A stretch of 64,000 nucleotides of DNA from Cherax quadricarinatus (GCF_038502225.1 NC_091372.1:2311155-2375154); one strand, 5' to 3'; counted from the stretch's first letter, positions 10,860-20,453 are shown. Notes: a model not told the origin generated them from the letters alone. Numbers and translations are program-made.

Positions 10860-11500
10860 TGCTTTCCCAAAACAATTACCAACAGTCAACCTGAGATAAC
10901 CCGGTAGTAGAGAATATAGACCCAACAATGCTTTAGTGTGTGGTGCAGAATAACAGTTTGCAGTGAGTATTACTGATGTGCGGGATTTCCCATTGACTGT
11001 CCCCAGTTCCTCCACTGGCACACACCTCGACCCAGAAACCATCTGCACTGGTGTTGCCCTTTGCTTTGCTGCCCCAGGTCTCACTGATCACTAGTGTACC
11101 TGTGGCAGTGAATTGGTAGACCAATTTGGGTACAGTGGTTTTGCTTGTCACATATGTGAGGTAAAGAATGGAAGGCATGAAGAAGTTAATATCATCAAGA
11201 GGAGCCTTGTAATAGCTGGATGCCCAGCAATAAGGGAGCCATCTGAACTATGCAGATCCAATGGCAACCAAAAGAATCTAGCTGGAATTATCTTGCAAGC
11301 CTGGACAAACGGCAAGCAGATGGTGTGGGACTACACATGTGCATCCACATTGGCTGATACCTATCTCCAATACACCAGGGAGGAAGGAGGGGCAGCTGCC
11401 AGTTTCAGGAAGTCCCAAAAGTCTAGAAAATGTGGTGAACTTGCCCATTATATGTTTGTTCCCATAGGCTCAGAGACCCTTGATCCATGGGGAAAGAGCC
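10860..11500 (+). pseudogene. Retroelement C-terminal module, PD-(D/E)XK nuclease-like
   Basis: The frame through 11113-11490 reads VDQFGYSGFACH, then GRHEEVNIIKRSLVIAGCPA, LQAWTNGKQMVWDYTCASTL and FVPIGSETLDPWGK. An upstream part (about 10940-11112) gives LDPETICTGVALCFAAPG and a CTCGSE cysteine motif after a stop. This arrangement (Cys motif, GRH, A-G-P, W-G-D-x-T, K-x-Y, V-P-E-T-W-G) is one I recognise from the C-terminus of reverse-transcriptase polyproteins widespread in aquatic invertebrates. Its acidic and lysine positions fit a PD-(D/E)XK fold. The element clade is not clear to me. It is cut at the right by the LINE starting near 11516. Confidence 0.5.
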
Positions 11501-11515
11501 CCCCCCCCAATTTAC

Positions 11516-12600
11516 TAAAGGATACACATCAATACTTACAAAAGTAATATGTAAATCAAAGCAAATATATTATGAAAATAGATTTAGTGAAATGAAAGAT
11601 ATGAAAAGTACCTGGCAAACCGTCTCCAAAATTTTGGGCTCAAGGAAACCGACTGGAAATAGAGATAAATTTAACTAAACCAGATGAACCTCACTTACAA
11701 CCTATAGACACGACCGACAAATTTAATGTCTTCTTCTCTACTGTAGGATCAAAGCTAGAGTCAAATTCCTAGCTCAAATACCCAGCCGAGTGAGTACCTC
11801 ACTGGTAACTATCCAAATACTCTATTTCTAGCTCCAACTAATCCCACTGAAGTCTCATTCGTCATTAAATCACTAAAGAACAAATCAGGTGATCTAGATA
11901 ACTTGCCGCCATTCATATATAAAAAAGCTGCACCAGAACTGTCGCCCATTATTGTTTAACAAATTGTTTAACAAATCTATAGTTTCCTCAGCCTTCCCAT
12001 CCATACTCAAGATAGCAAAGGTCACCCTGACCCACAAAGGTGGAAATCCAACTGATTTGAACAATTACAGACCCATATCAAACTTGCCCTTACTATCCAT
12101 GATATTGGAAAAAAATAATACACAAGTCAAGTGACTTGACTCCTTCCTTACATCCAACAACAGTTTGGGTTTAGACCAAAAAAAAAAAAAGTACGAATGA
12201 TGCTATTATACAAATGCTTGACCTAATATACACAACTCTCGATAAAAATAAATATCCTCTGGGGCTCTTTATCGACCTAAGAAAAGTGTTTGATACAGTT
12301 GACCACAATCTCTTGCACCTCAAACTGAATCATTACAGCATAAGAGGCCATTTTCTTGACTACCTAAAATTTTATCTTAACGACAGACACTAGTATGTAC
12401 ATGTAAATGGAGTCAACTGCACTATCCAGCCTGTAGCTGTAGGAGTACACCAGGGTAGTGTCCTAGGTCCACTCCAGCTGTATAATCCTCCGGGTTTAGC
12501 GCTTCCCCCTTGATTATAATAATAATAATAGGTCCACTCCTCTTTCTCATCTACATCAATGATCTCCACAATGCATCCCAACTCCTTACACCAGTTTTAT
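11516..12600 (+). mobile_element. CR1-group LINE-A, left part
   Basis: A 5'-truncated LINE starting within the linker between endonuclease and reverse transcriptase (KQIYYENRFSEMKDMKSTWQ). It runs through NNYRPISNLPLLS and LGLFIDLRKVFDTVDHN to QGSVLGPL, where a 54-bp insertion lies, then LLFLIYINDLHNAS. It is related to the LINE at 32574-35862. The frame is broken several times. It is interrupted after 12600 by a 5.3-kb insertion and resumes at 17903. Confidence 0.8.
12476..12528 (+). mobile_element. 53-bp insertion consisting only of the I/Nimb-like LINE 3' end
   Basis: AGCTGTATAATCCTCCGGGT, TTAGCGCTTCCCCCTTG and ATTATAATAATAA sit between copies of TAGGTCCACTCC (12464-12475 and 12529-12540). 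The insertion splits the reverse transcriptase codons for LGPLLFL of LINE-A. It is an extreme 5' truncation produced by target-primed reverse transcription. Confidence 0.85.
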
Positions 12601-12695
12601 ATCAAAATGGTATATAATACCGACAGGTTGGTAGGTAAGACACATAGGTAACAGTTAGGCAACTTTATTCCGAAACGTTTCGCCTACACAGCAGG

Positions 12696-12749
12696 ACTGT
12701 ATAGTCCTTGTGGCTTAGCGCTTCTTTTTTATTATAATAATAATAATAA
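12696..12749 (+). mobile_element. 54-bp insertion consisting only of the I/Nimb-like LINE 3' end
   Basis: ACTGTATAGTCCTTGTGGCT, TAGCGCTTCTTTTTT and ATTATAATAATAATAATAA lie between TACACAGCAGG at 12685-12695 and 12750-12760, a perfect 11-bp duplication. The site is within the left arm of the Penelope-like element; the right arm (17829-17866) has the uninterrupted sequence. The 3' end is nearly identical to that of the LINE at 24-6596. Confidence 0.9.
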
Positions 12750-12837
12750 TACACAGCAGGCTCCTTCAGTCGAGTACAGAAAGTATGCAGGAGCAGCAGA
12801 GATGTGAAGACGATGTAATCAGTCCATCACCCTTGAT

Positions 12838-15800
12838 ATGCGGAAAGAACTTAATATTCCAAGCATTAGAGATCGTGTTCATGAAAGAAATATCCTTATT
12901 GGGGTCAATATGCTTTGGCTAGCCCATTCAAACCCCTGCACAGAAGCCCTCCAAACTTTCCTCAGCACTGGTGAACATCCTTCCAGATGGATCGAAAAAA
13001 CTGGAACCGACCTCCGCATGAACCAGCTACATGATCTATATCAAGTTAGGCAACAGAGACATTTCCCTGCTCCATGGGATATTACCCCATTCCAAACTAC
13101 CATTCCTCCATTTCCCCCCAAAACTCTTCTTAAATCACAACCAAAGCTTCGTCTTGAAGCCAAACATGATGCCTTAAGCTGTATTGATAACTTAGTCACA
13201 CAGAACACTCTTTCACAAATTATTTACGTCGATGGTTCTGTTCACCAGTCCACTGGTGCAGCTGGTAGTGCTGCTGTCATACACTGGTGCAGCTGGTAAT
13301 GTTGCTGTTGTCATACACTGGTGCAGCTGGTAGTGCTGCTGTTGTCATACACTGGTGCAGCTGGTAGTGCTGCTGTTGTCATACACTGGTGCAGCTGGTA
13401 GTGCTGCTGTCATACACTGGTGCAGCTGGTAGTGCTGCTGTTGTCATACACTGGTGCAGCTGGTAGTGCTGCTGTTGTCATACACTGGTGCAGCTGGTAG
13501 TGCTGCTGTTGTCATACACTGGTGCAGCTGGTAGTGCTGCTGTTGTCATACACTGGTGCAGCTGGTAGTGCTGCTGTTGTCATACACTGGTGCAGCTGGT
13601 AGTGCTGCTGTTGTCATACACTGGTGCAGCTGGTAATGTTGCTGTTGTCATACACTGGTGCAGCTGGTAGTGCTGTTGTTGTCATACACTGGTGCAGCTG
13701 GTAGTGCTGCTGTTGTCATACACTGGTGCAGCTGGTAGTGCTGCTGTTGTCAAACACTGGTGCAGCTGGTAGTGCTGCTGTTGTCATACACTGGTGCAGC
13801 TGGTAGTGCTGCTGTTGTCATACACTGGTGCAGCTGGTAGTGCTGCTGTTGTCATACACTGGTGCAGCTGGTAGTGCTGCTGTTGTCATACACTGGTGCA
13901 GCTGGTAGTGCTGCTGTTGTCATACACTGGTGCAGCTGGTAGTGCTGCTGTTGTCATACACTGGTGCAGCTGGTAGTGCTGCTGTTGTCATACACTGGTG
14001 CAGCTGGTAGTGCTGCTGTTGTCGTACACTGGTGCAGCTGGTAGTGCTGCTGTTGTCATACACTGGTGCAGCTGTTGTCGTACACTCGTGCAGCTGGTAG
14101 TGCTGCTCTTGTACACTGGTGCAGCTGGTAGTGCTGCTGTTGTCATACACTGGTGCAGCTGGTAGTGCTGCTGTTGTCATACACTGGTGCAGCTGGTAGT
14201 GCTGCTGTTGTCATACACTGGTGCAGCTGGTAGTGCTGCTGTTGTCATACACTGGTGCAGCTGGTAGTGCTGCTGTTGTCATACACTGGTGCAGCTGGTA
14301 GTGCTGCTGTTGTCATACACTGGTGCAGCTGGTAGTGCTGCTGTTGTCATACACTGGTGCAGCTGGTAGTGCTGCTGTTGTCATACACTGGTGCAGCTGG
14401 TAGTGCTGCTGTTGTCATACACTGGTGCAGCTGGTAGTGCTGCTGTTGTCATACACTGGTGCAGCTGGTAGTGCTGCTGTCATACACTGGTGCAGCTGGT
14501 AGTACTGCTGTTGTCATACACTGGTGCAGCTGGTAGTGCTGCTGTTGTCATACACTGGTGCAGCTGGTAGTGCTGCTGTTGTCATACACTGGTGCAGCTG
14601 GTAGTGCTGCTGTTGTCATACACTGGTGCAGCTGGTAGTGCTGCTGTTGTCATACACTGGTGCAGCTGGTAGTGCTGCTGTTGTCATACACTGGTGCAGC
14701 TGGTAGTGCTGCTGTCATACACTGGTGCAGCTGGTAGTGCTGCTGTTGTCATACACTGGTGCAGCTGGTAGTGCTGCTGTTGTCATACACTGGTGCAGCT
14801 GGTAGTGCTGCTGTTGTCATACACTGGTGCAGCTGGTAGTGCTGCTGTTGTCATACACTGGTGCAGCTGGTAGTGCTGCTGTTGTCATACACTGGTGCAG
14901 CTGGTAGTGCTGCTGTTGTCATACACTGGTGCAGCTGGTAGTGCTGCCGACATACACTGGTGCAGCTGGTAGTGCTGCTGTTGTCATACACTGGTGCAGC
15001 TGGTAGTGCTGCTGTCATACACTGGTGCAGCTGGTAGTGCTGCTGTTGTCATACACTGGTGCAGCTGGTAGTGCTGCTGTTGTCATACACTGGTGCAGCT
15101 GGTAGTGCTGCTGTTGTCATACACTGGTGCAGCTGGTAGTGCTGCTGTTGTCATACACTCGTGCAGCTGGTAGTGCTGCTGTTGTCATACACTCGTGCAG
15201 CTGGTAGTGTTGCTGTTATCAAACACTGGTGCAGCTGGTAGTGCTGCTGTTGTCATACACTGGTGCAGCTGGTAGTGCTGCTGTTGTCATACACTGGTGC
15301 AGCTGGTAGTGCTGCTGTTGTCATACACTGGTGCAGCTGGTAGTGCTGCTGTTGTCATACACTGGTGCAGCTGGTAGTGCTGCTGTTGTCATACACTGGT
15401 GCAGCTGGTAGTGCTGCTGTTGTCATACACTGGTGCAGCTGGTAGTGCTGCTGTTGTCATACACTGGTGCAGCTGGTAGTGCTGCTGTTGTCATACACTG
15501 GTGCAGCTGGTAGTGCTGCTGTTGTCATACACTGGTGCAGCTGGTAGTGCTGCTGTTGTCATACACTGGTGCAGCTGGTAGTGCTGCTGTTGTCACACAG
15601 AGTGATGGCTCTCATAAAGAAATTGGAGCACGCATCAATAACTGGGCCTCTACCCTTCAAACAGAACTGTTTGCCATACTCCTTGCACTCAAATGTGTCT
15701 ATGTATCTAAGGTTGACACTTTAATTGTAACTGATTCTCTGTCATCCATAAATGCTCTCAACTCATTAAGTATAAATTGTGGCATGCTTGTGTCAGAAGC

Positions 15801-16380
15801 CAGACACAGGTATGGTAAGATTGTGGACAGTGGAGTCAGAGTGCACATGCTGTGGATTCCATCTCACATTGATCTTCAGATGCATGATAGAACTGATAAA
15901 TTGGCTAAGCTGTATGCTTTCAAAGAGGGGGTAGATTACAATCTTGGCTTGTCAGGTAGTAGTTTGAGAACAATAATACGAAAAGAACTTCAAATGAACT
16001 TTATTGACTTAAGACTTAGGGAGATTGACACAAGTCATTCCATCTATCATCATTCCATCATGCAGGAGGAGCCACATGTCTATGGTGCATCCAACAAAAT
16101 AAGCAGACTCTTGGATGTCACTACTGCCCGGCTCCGGCTGGGTTACAAGTATCTTTGGCAGGTTAAATCACCACCACCAGATGTAGACCAAACGAAATGT
16201 AAACTTTGCCAGATGGACTATTGTCACACCCTGCGTCATTATGTACTGGAGTGTGATCAAATTAATGAATTTAGAAACAACTCACTCAGAAATGTTCAAG
16301 AAATGGCAAAGTATTTTATCCACAGTGGTATATTGCAGACCATTCTGGAGAAATACCCTGACTTTGCTAGCTGTAAATAA
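12838..16380 (+). pseudogene. LINE-B ORF2 C-terminal part, RNase H domain interrupted by a minisatellite
   Basis: The first segment (12838-13250) ends with IIYVDGSVHQS, the start of an RNase H fold with its catalytic Asp. The second segment (15560-16380) resumes with GAAGSAAVVTQSDGSHKEIG, then ASTLQTELFAILLALKCV (Glu position), VTDSLSSINAL (Asp), MLWIPSHIDL and a terminal CKLCQMDYCHTLRHYVLEC Cys/His motif. The 2.3 kb between is a tandem array of the codons around TGAAGSAAVV. Outside the array the frame is intact to the stop. The family is of the I/Loa/R1 type with RNase H, not resolved further. Confidence 0.75.
13251..15596. repeat. Minisatellite, 34-bp unit, about 69 copies
   Basis: The unit is ACTGGTGCAGCTGGTAGTGC plus TGCTGTTGTCATAC, with occasional 31-bp units that lack three bases and a few degenerate units (near 14040-14120, 14945 and 15160-15230). 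Copies are nearly identical, so the expansion or homogenisation is recent. The 34-bp length is not a multiple of three, so the array does not preserve a reading frame. It begins and ends in the RNase H coding sequence of LINE-B, from which the unit derives. Confidence 0.95.
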
Positions 16381-16391
16381 TGCATTACCAT

Positions 16392-16605
16392 GTGTACTCA
16401 CCTATTTGTACTCACCTATTTGTGGTTGCAGGGGTCGAGTCCTAGCTCCTGGCCCCGCCTCTTCACCGGTTGCTACTAGGCCCTCTCTCTCCCCGCTCCA
16501 TGAGCTTTATCAAACCTCGTCTTAAAACTGTGTATGGTTCCTGCCTCCACTACGTCATTTTCTAGGCTATTCCACTGCCTTACAACTCTATGACTGAAGA
16601 AATAC
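16392..16605 (-). mobile_element. 3' fragment of another CR1-like LINE
   Basis: On the minus strand the end of a C-terminal domain is visible, with [19 protein letters not shown] and SFKTRFDKAHG, the usual last motif of CR1/L2-type proteins. A GC-rich 3' UTR and a tail of two AATAGGTGAGTAC units follow. It lies inside the 3' region of LINE-B. Confidence 0.65.
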
Positions 16606-16610
16606 TTGTG

Positions 16611-16611
16611 T

Positions 16612-16685
<74 letters not shown>

Positions 16686-16920
16686 GTGGGTGTGCGTGTG
16701 TGGGTGTGTGTGTGTGGGTGTGTGTGTGAGGGTGTGTGTGAGGGTGTGTGTGAGGGTGTGTGTGTGGGTGTTGGTGTGTGTGTGTGTGTGTGTGTGGGTG
16801 TGTGTGTGGGTGTGTGTGTGGGTGTGCGTCCTTGTGTGTATGCATATATTTGTACGCTCGTGTGCACATGTCCGTACGTGCGCCCTGGTGTGTGTATGTG
16901 TGTGCGCGCGCGCTAGTGTG
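16611..16920. repeat. (GT)n array with GGGT(GT)n variants
   Basis: About 70 bp of pure GT, then GTGTGTGGGT, GTGTGTGAGG and related variants to about 16830, then a decaying GT/CG-rich tail. Long six-frame ORFs here (poly Thr-His, Cys-Val) are repeat artefacts. Confidence 0.95.
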
Positions 16921-16934
16921 GGTGTATGGGCCAC

Positions 16935-17225
16935 TTAATATTTGTATTTATAACTCATTACAATTGTGACCAGGTGTGGACGTATCAGTGGTTCATTACT
17001 TTGTAATTTGTTCATGACTGTAACCATGTATAGGAGTGAAGCTGATTCATTACCTCTGTAACTTGCCATGATTGTGACCAGATCTACCTGGAGTTCATTA
17101 CCTTTGTAACTAGTTCAGCTATCATAACTTTGGGGTCCAGTCACTGGACCCATTATGTACCTTTGTAATCTTTTGACTACCGCCCACAGGATGGGTATGG
17201 GGTGCATAATAAAGATATTAAACTA

Positions 17226-17293
<68 letters not shown>

Positions 17294-17762
17294 ACTCAAT
17301 CAATATTTGCACCAATAACTCATTACAGTTGTGACCGGGTGTGGAAGTGTGAATTGCTCATTACACTATAATTTGTTCATGATTGTAGCCATGTATAAAC
17401 GTAAGTAACCATTCTTACAGAATTCATTACCTTTGTATCTTGTGAGCTCATTACCTTTGTACCTAGTTCAGCTATCAAAACTTTGGGGGCCCAGTCCCTG
17501 GACCCATTACGTACCTCTGTAATCTGTAAATACCTTTGTAACTTGACATGATTGTGACTAGACCTACCTGGAGTTCATTACCTTTGTAAATTGTGAGTTC
17601 ATTACCTTTGTAAATTGTGAGTTCATTACCTCTGTAACTTGCTCAGCTATCAAAACTTTGGAGTCCAGTCCCTGGACCAATTATGTACCTCTGTAATCTT
17701 TTGACTACCGCCCACAGGATGGGTATGGGGTGCATAATAAACATATTAAACTAAAACTAAAC
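16935..17762 (+). repeat. Duplicated LINE-B 3' UTR around a (GT)n array
   Basis: Two related copies, about 16935-17228 and 17290-17762. Both contain TTCATTACCTTTGTAA-type subrepeats, CAGTC(C)CTGGACC, CCGCCCACAGGATGGGTATG and a polyadenylation-like AATAAA(G/C)ATATTAAACT. The spacer 17229-17286 is (GT)n. The second copy contains several extra subrepeats. Confidence 0.75.
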
Positions 17763-17828
17763 CTTGAGATCGTAGATTTGAGGTTGTCAGTCACATCTCT
17801 ACTGCTCCTGCCTACTTTCTGTACTCGA

Positions 17829-17860
17829 CTGAAGAAGCCTACTGTGTAGGCGAAACGTTT
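17829..17860 (+). ncRNA. Hammerhead-like ribozyme core in the Penelope-like arm
   Basis: CTGAAGA (17829-17835) is followed by A, a perfect 6-bp hairpin GCCTAC-TGT-GTAGGC (17837-17851), and GAAAC (17852-17856). This is the order of the conserved core and stem II of hammerhead ribozymes, which are known in Penelope-like elements. An extra A precedes stem II, and I cannot place the cleavage-site strand with confidence. The opposite arm has the degraded version CTGAAGG on the minus strand. Confidence 0.35.
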
Positions 17861-17902
17861 CGGAATAAAGTTGCCTAACTGTTGCCTATGTCTTACCTTA
17901 CC

Positions 17903-19483
17903 ACACCAGTTCTATTCGCTGATGACACTACATATGTCTACTGCCATTCAGACCCAACTGTACTTAGAAACACAGTAAACAATGAACTGCTAAAGATATA
18001 TACTTGGATGATGACTAACAAGCTCACTCTCAACATAGATAAAACATACTTCATGCTGTTCGGCAACACAGCCTTAAATATTCAACTCAACATATTGTTA
18101 AATGGTTCCCCTATATGAAGACACACGGAGGGCAAATTTCTAGGTCTTCTCCTTGACTGTAATCTTAAGTTTCAGTCCCATACCCATCATATAGCCAAGA
18201 AAATTTCCAAATCAGTAGGAATCCTTTCGAAGATACGCTATTATGTACCACAAATGACTCTCCTTACCCTGTACAACTCTCTAATATATCCTTACCTCAC
18301 CTATGGTATCTGTGTCTGGGGCTCAACCACTGCCAACCACCTTAGACCCTTAATAATCCAACAAAAAGCTAATAAGAGGCCTGAGCTTGTTACCACCTGC
18401 AGCTCATAAGACTGCCATCCCCACGAGCCCCTTTGAGGCGGGGTAGATGGCAGACCAGAGGCCTAGTTTCTCCCTACGAGCCCTGTGAGGGCGGGGAATG
18501 TGGCTAGGCCTGGGGACAGTTGGTCCCAAAGATGAGGGGGTAGTTCTACCTCCTCCCATGGGAGACTTAGGTCTCGGGATACTTCCCAGATAGGGAGCCA
18601 AGGCCGGGTCACCACTACTTGGAAAAGACCCGGACCGGGAGAATACCGGCGAATAAAAAAAAAAAAAAAAAAAAGCTGGTGTGTGGGTGATAACCAGCTC
18701 CTGGGCTAGACAGCACACACCACCACATTTCAAAAGACTCAACTTGCTAAATATACAAGACATACACTCTTATTATTGTGCATACTACATATACAGAACA
18801 TTAAACTCCACTCTAAACCCTCCCCTAAAACTTCTCCTTAACTGTTACAACAGAATGGACAGCCACAATACAAGGCATAAAGCACTTTTTAACATTCCTC
18901 GAGTAAGACTCTCACTATACAAGAAAACTATGCACATAAAAGGACCGAAGATCTGGAACTGGCTACCAGAACAGGTCAAGGATCCCCTGAAAACTTATAA
19001 ATTGAGGACTTTGCTAAAAAATCATCTTATCTCACAATATTAACCAAATCAACCAAACATCTGCTGACTAGTTTTATCATGTGATCTCTAGGCTCTTAAT
19101 TCTGCCAATCCATAAAATCATTTTGTTTCTCAATATTAACCAAATCTGCCAAAACATCTGATAATTAGTCTTGTGTGACCTTCTGGCTTTTAATTCTGCC
19201 AATTCATAAAATATTACCACCTGCACCATTACTTGTAACTTAGATTTTGTACTAAGTTAACTTAAGTTTTATTAAGTTCAAATAAGATTGTAAAACAGCT
19301 AACTACTATTCCATGTTTAGTTTTAAGTATAATTACTATACACTATTATCTTAACTAGTTTTAATTAGTTACTATGTATTAGGATTAGTTTGCCCGATAT
19401 GCCTGGGCATGATAGTGGGTATCTTTGTACTTAGCAAATCAAAATTGTAATTACACATTGTAACCTTTACAAAGAAATAAACT

Positions 19484-19484
<1 letters not shown>
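17903..19484 (+). mobile_element. CR1-group LINE-A, right part
   Basis: Continues reverse transcriptase with PVLFADDTTYVYCHSD (the catalytic ADD box), then NKLTLNIDKTYFMLFG, QQKA (where a 300-bp insertion lies), and RQHTPPHFKRLNLL. The C-terminal motif HNTRHKALFNIPRVRLSLY and GPKIWNWLP ends at a stop at 19041-19043. The 3' UTR is AT-rich and ends AAAGAAATAAACTTTATTTA, running into a tetranucleotide repeat. Together with 11516-12600 it formed one insertion. Confidence 0.8.
18371..18669 (+). mobile_element. Poly(A)-tailed retroposon of unknown origin
   Basis: About 300 bp inserted in LINE-A between copies of AAAAAGCT (18363-18370 and about 18670-18677), ending in a run of about 20 A. It is GC-rich and has an internal near-duplication, ACGAGCCCCTTTGAGGCGGG and ACGAGCCCTGTGAGGGCGGG, about 55 bp apart. 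I see no clear Pol III boxes. The poly(A) tail sets it apart from other retroposons in this window. Confidence 0.65.
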
Positions 19485-19514
<30 letters not shown>

Positions 19515-19518
19515 CCCA

Positions 19519-19581
<63 letters not shown>

Positions 19582-19590
19582 GCTTACTTG

Positions 19591-19625
<35 letters not shown>

Positions 19626-19626
19626 G

Positions 19627-19674
<48 letters not shown>

Positions 19675-19682
19675 TTTACTTG

Positions 19683-19733
<51 letters not shown>

Positions 19734-19745
19734 GCTTAATTTACT
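19485..19745. repeat. Tetranucleotide repeat, (TTTA)n then (CTTA)n
   Basis: A short TTTA run continues the LINE-A tail and changes to about 230 bp of CTTA units with occasional TGCT variants. It probably grew from the LINE tail. The Leu-Thr-Tyr-repeat ORF across it is an artefact. Confidence 0.95.
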
Positions 19746-19829
19746 TACTTATTAACCTATATTTTAATCCTCGTGTGTCACTTTGCATAATAAAATACTT
19801 AAAATACAATTGTAAAAAAAATTACATTA

Positions 19830-19903
19830 GGCTGGATGTGTCTGGCTCGCTCGCGCGCGCGCACAACAGTAAACAGAGGCGGGCTGATGGAGTTCCTGTT
19901 GAG
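19830..19903 (+). promoter_or_regulatory. CpG-rich candidate promoter/5' UTR
   Basis: CTGGCTCGCTCGCGCGCGCG and the following AGGCGGGC form the densest CpG patch in this otherwise CpG-poor region. It lies immediately upstream of a short ATG-donor ORF. No TATA box or initiator can be assigned. A promoter for the SZT2-like gene is inference from position and composition. Confidence 0.3.
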
Positions 19904-19936
19904 ATGACAACGGTAATGCTGTCTACTCAGGAACAG
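19904..19936 (+). CDS. Candidate first coding exon of the SZT2-like gene
   Basis: ATG 19904 opens 11 codons (MTTVMLSTQEQ) ending in CAG before GTGATT, a usable donor, in phase 0. The recognised exon at 52449 starts in phase 0, and SZT2 proteins have only about 10-20 residues before the conserved block that this exon starts, so the length fits. The sequence itself is not conserved enough to prove the link, and the intron would be 32.5 kb. The exon-like stretch at 9977 is a competitor. Confidence 0.3.
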
Positions 19937-20021
19937 GTGATTATCTATCTCTGGGTTATAGTGGTGTTATAGGCACTTGTTATAGGTCAGTAATGTGTGT
20001 TATAACTGAGGTGTCTACTCG

Positions 20022-20225
20022 GGAGGGGGTGACTATCTGGGGGGACTATCTGGGGTGACTGCCTGGGGGACTATCTAGGGGTGACTGTCTATCAGGGGCG
20101 ACTGTCTATCAGGGGTGACTATCTGGGGTGATTGTTTATTAAAGGTTACTGTCTATCTGGGAGTGACTGTGTATCTGGGGTGACAGTTTATCAGGGGTGA
20201 TTGTCTATTAGGGGTGACTGTCTTT
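20022..20225. repeat. Degenerate minisatellite, GGGGTGACTGTCTATC type
   Basis: About ten degenerate units of 18-21 bp built on GGGGTGACT(G/A)TCT(A/G)T. Strong divergence between units suggests age. Confidence 0.8.
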
Positions 20226-20370
20226 TTGTGGGTTGATTATGTGGTTGGTGGTAGTTATATACAGTTTGTTATAGGCCTATAATGGAGTTTTGTTATAGGT
20301 TCATGATTGGCTGCATCAATTACATATCGAGTCGAAAAATCTGTTTATCTACCATACTCGTTAATTATAC

Positions 20371-20400
20371 AGCCCTTGCGGATTTAGCACTTAATCTTAA
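20371..20400 (+). mobile_element. Remnant of the I/Nimb-like LINE 3' end
   Basis: TACAGCCCTTGCGGATTTAG, CACTTAATCTTAATA resembles the LINE terminal block. It is very short and diverged. Confidence 0.35.
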
Positions 20401-20453
20401 TATATTATTAATTGTATGTAATTAATATATGAAATTATATAAAAATCTAATTA

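Larger units (their letters stand above)
12837..17762 (+). mobile_element. LINE-B, 5'-truncated, with RNase H
   Basis: Inserted in the Penelope-like element between CCTTGA (12831-12836) and CCTTGA (17763-17768). It starts inside the region between reverse transcriptase and RNase H, runs through RNase H and a C-terminal Cys/His motif to a stop at 16380. The long 3' region ends GGGTATGGGGTGCATAATAA and CATATTAAACTAAAACTAAA. A second, shorter 3' end of the same form occurs at 17175-17228. The 3' region also holds a fragment of another LINE (16392-16605) and GT arrays. Confidence 0.7.
12601..17902. mobile_element. Penelope-like terminal-repeat element carrying a nested LINE
   Basis: The insertion splits LINE-A and is flanked by a 13-bp duplication with one mismatch, ACACCAGTT(T/C)TAT (12588-12600 and 17903-17915). 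Its left arm (12601-12836) and right arm (17763-17902) are inverted repeats of about 115 bp. They share GTAAGACA(C)ATAGG, then CAACTTTATTCCGAAACG and TTCGCCTACACAG. The arm contains CCGAAACGTTTCG and a hammerhead-like core, and the left end has AATACCGACAGGTTGGT, also found in the palindrome at 62905-63088. These features point to Penelope-like element ends. No GIY-YIG or Penelope reverse transcriptase is present; the middle is a later LINE insertion. Confidence 0.6.

Noticed and set aside
13251..15596. Regular short repeats that could suggest a CRISPR array
   Set aside because: The units are head-to-tail with no spacers between them, and they derive from RNase H codons. It is a minisatellite.
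16476..16938. Long ORFs of Thr-His and Cys-Val repeats on both strands
   Set aside because: They are translations of the (GT)n array. Only the last about 45 residues of the minus-strand one ([11 protein letters not shown]...) look like real LINE coding sequence, and that is listed separately.
19580..19972. 130-codon ORF with Leu-Thr-Tyr repeats
   Set aside because: Most of it is the CTTA repeat read in frame. Only its last part (from 19904) is discussed as an exon candidate.
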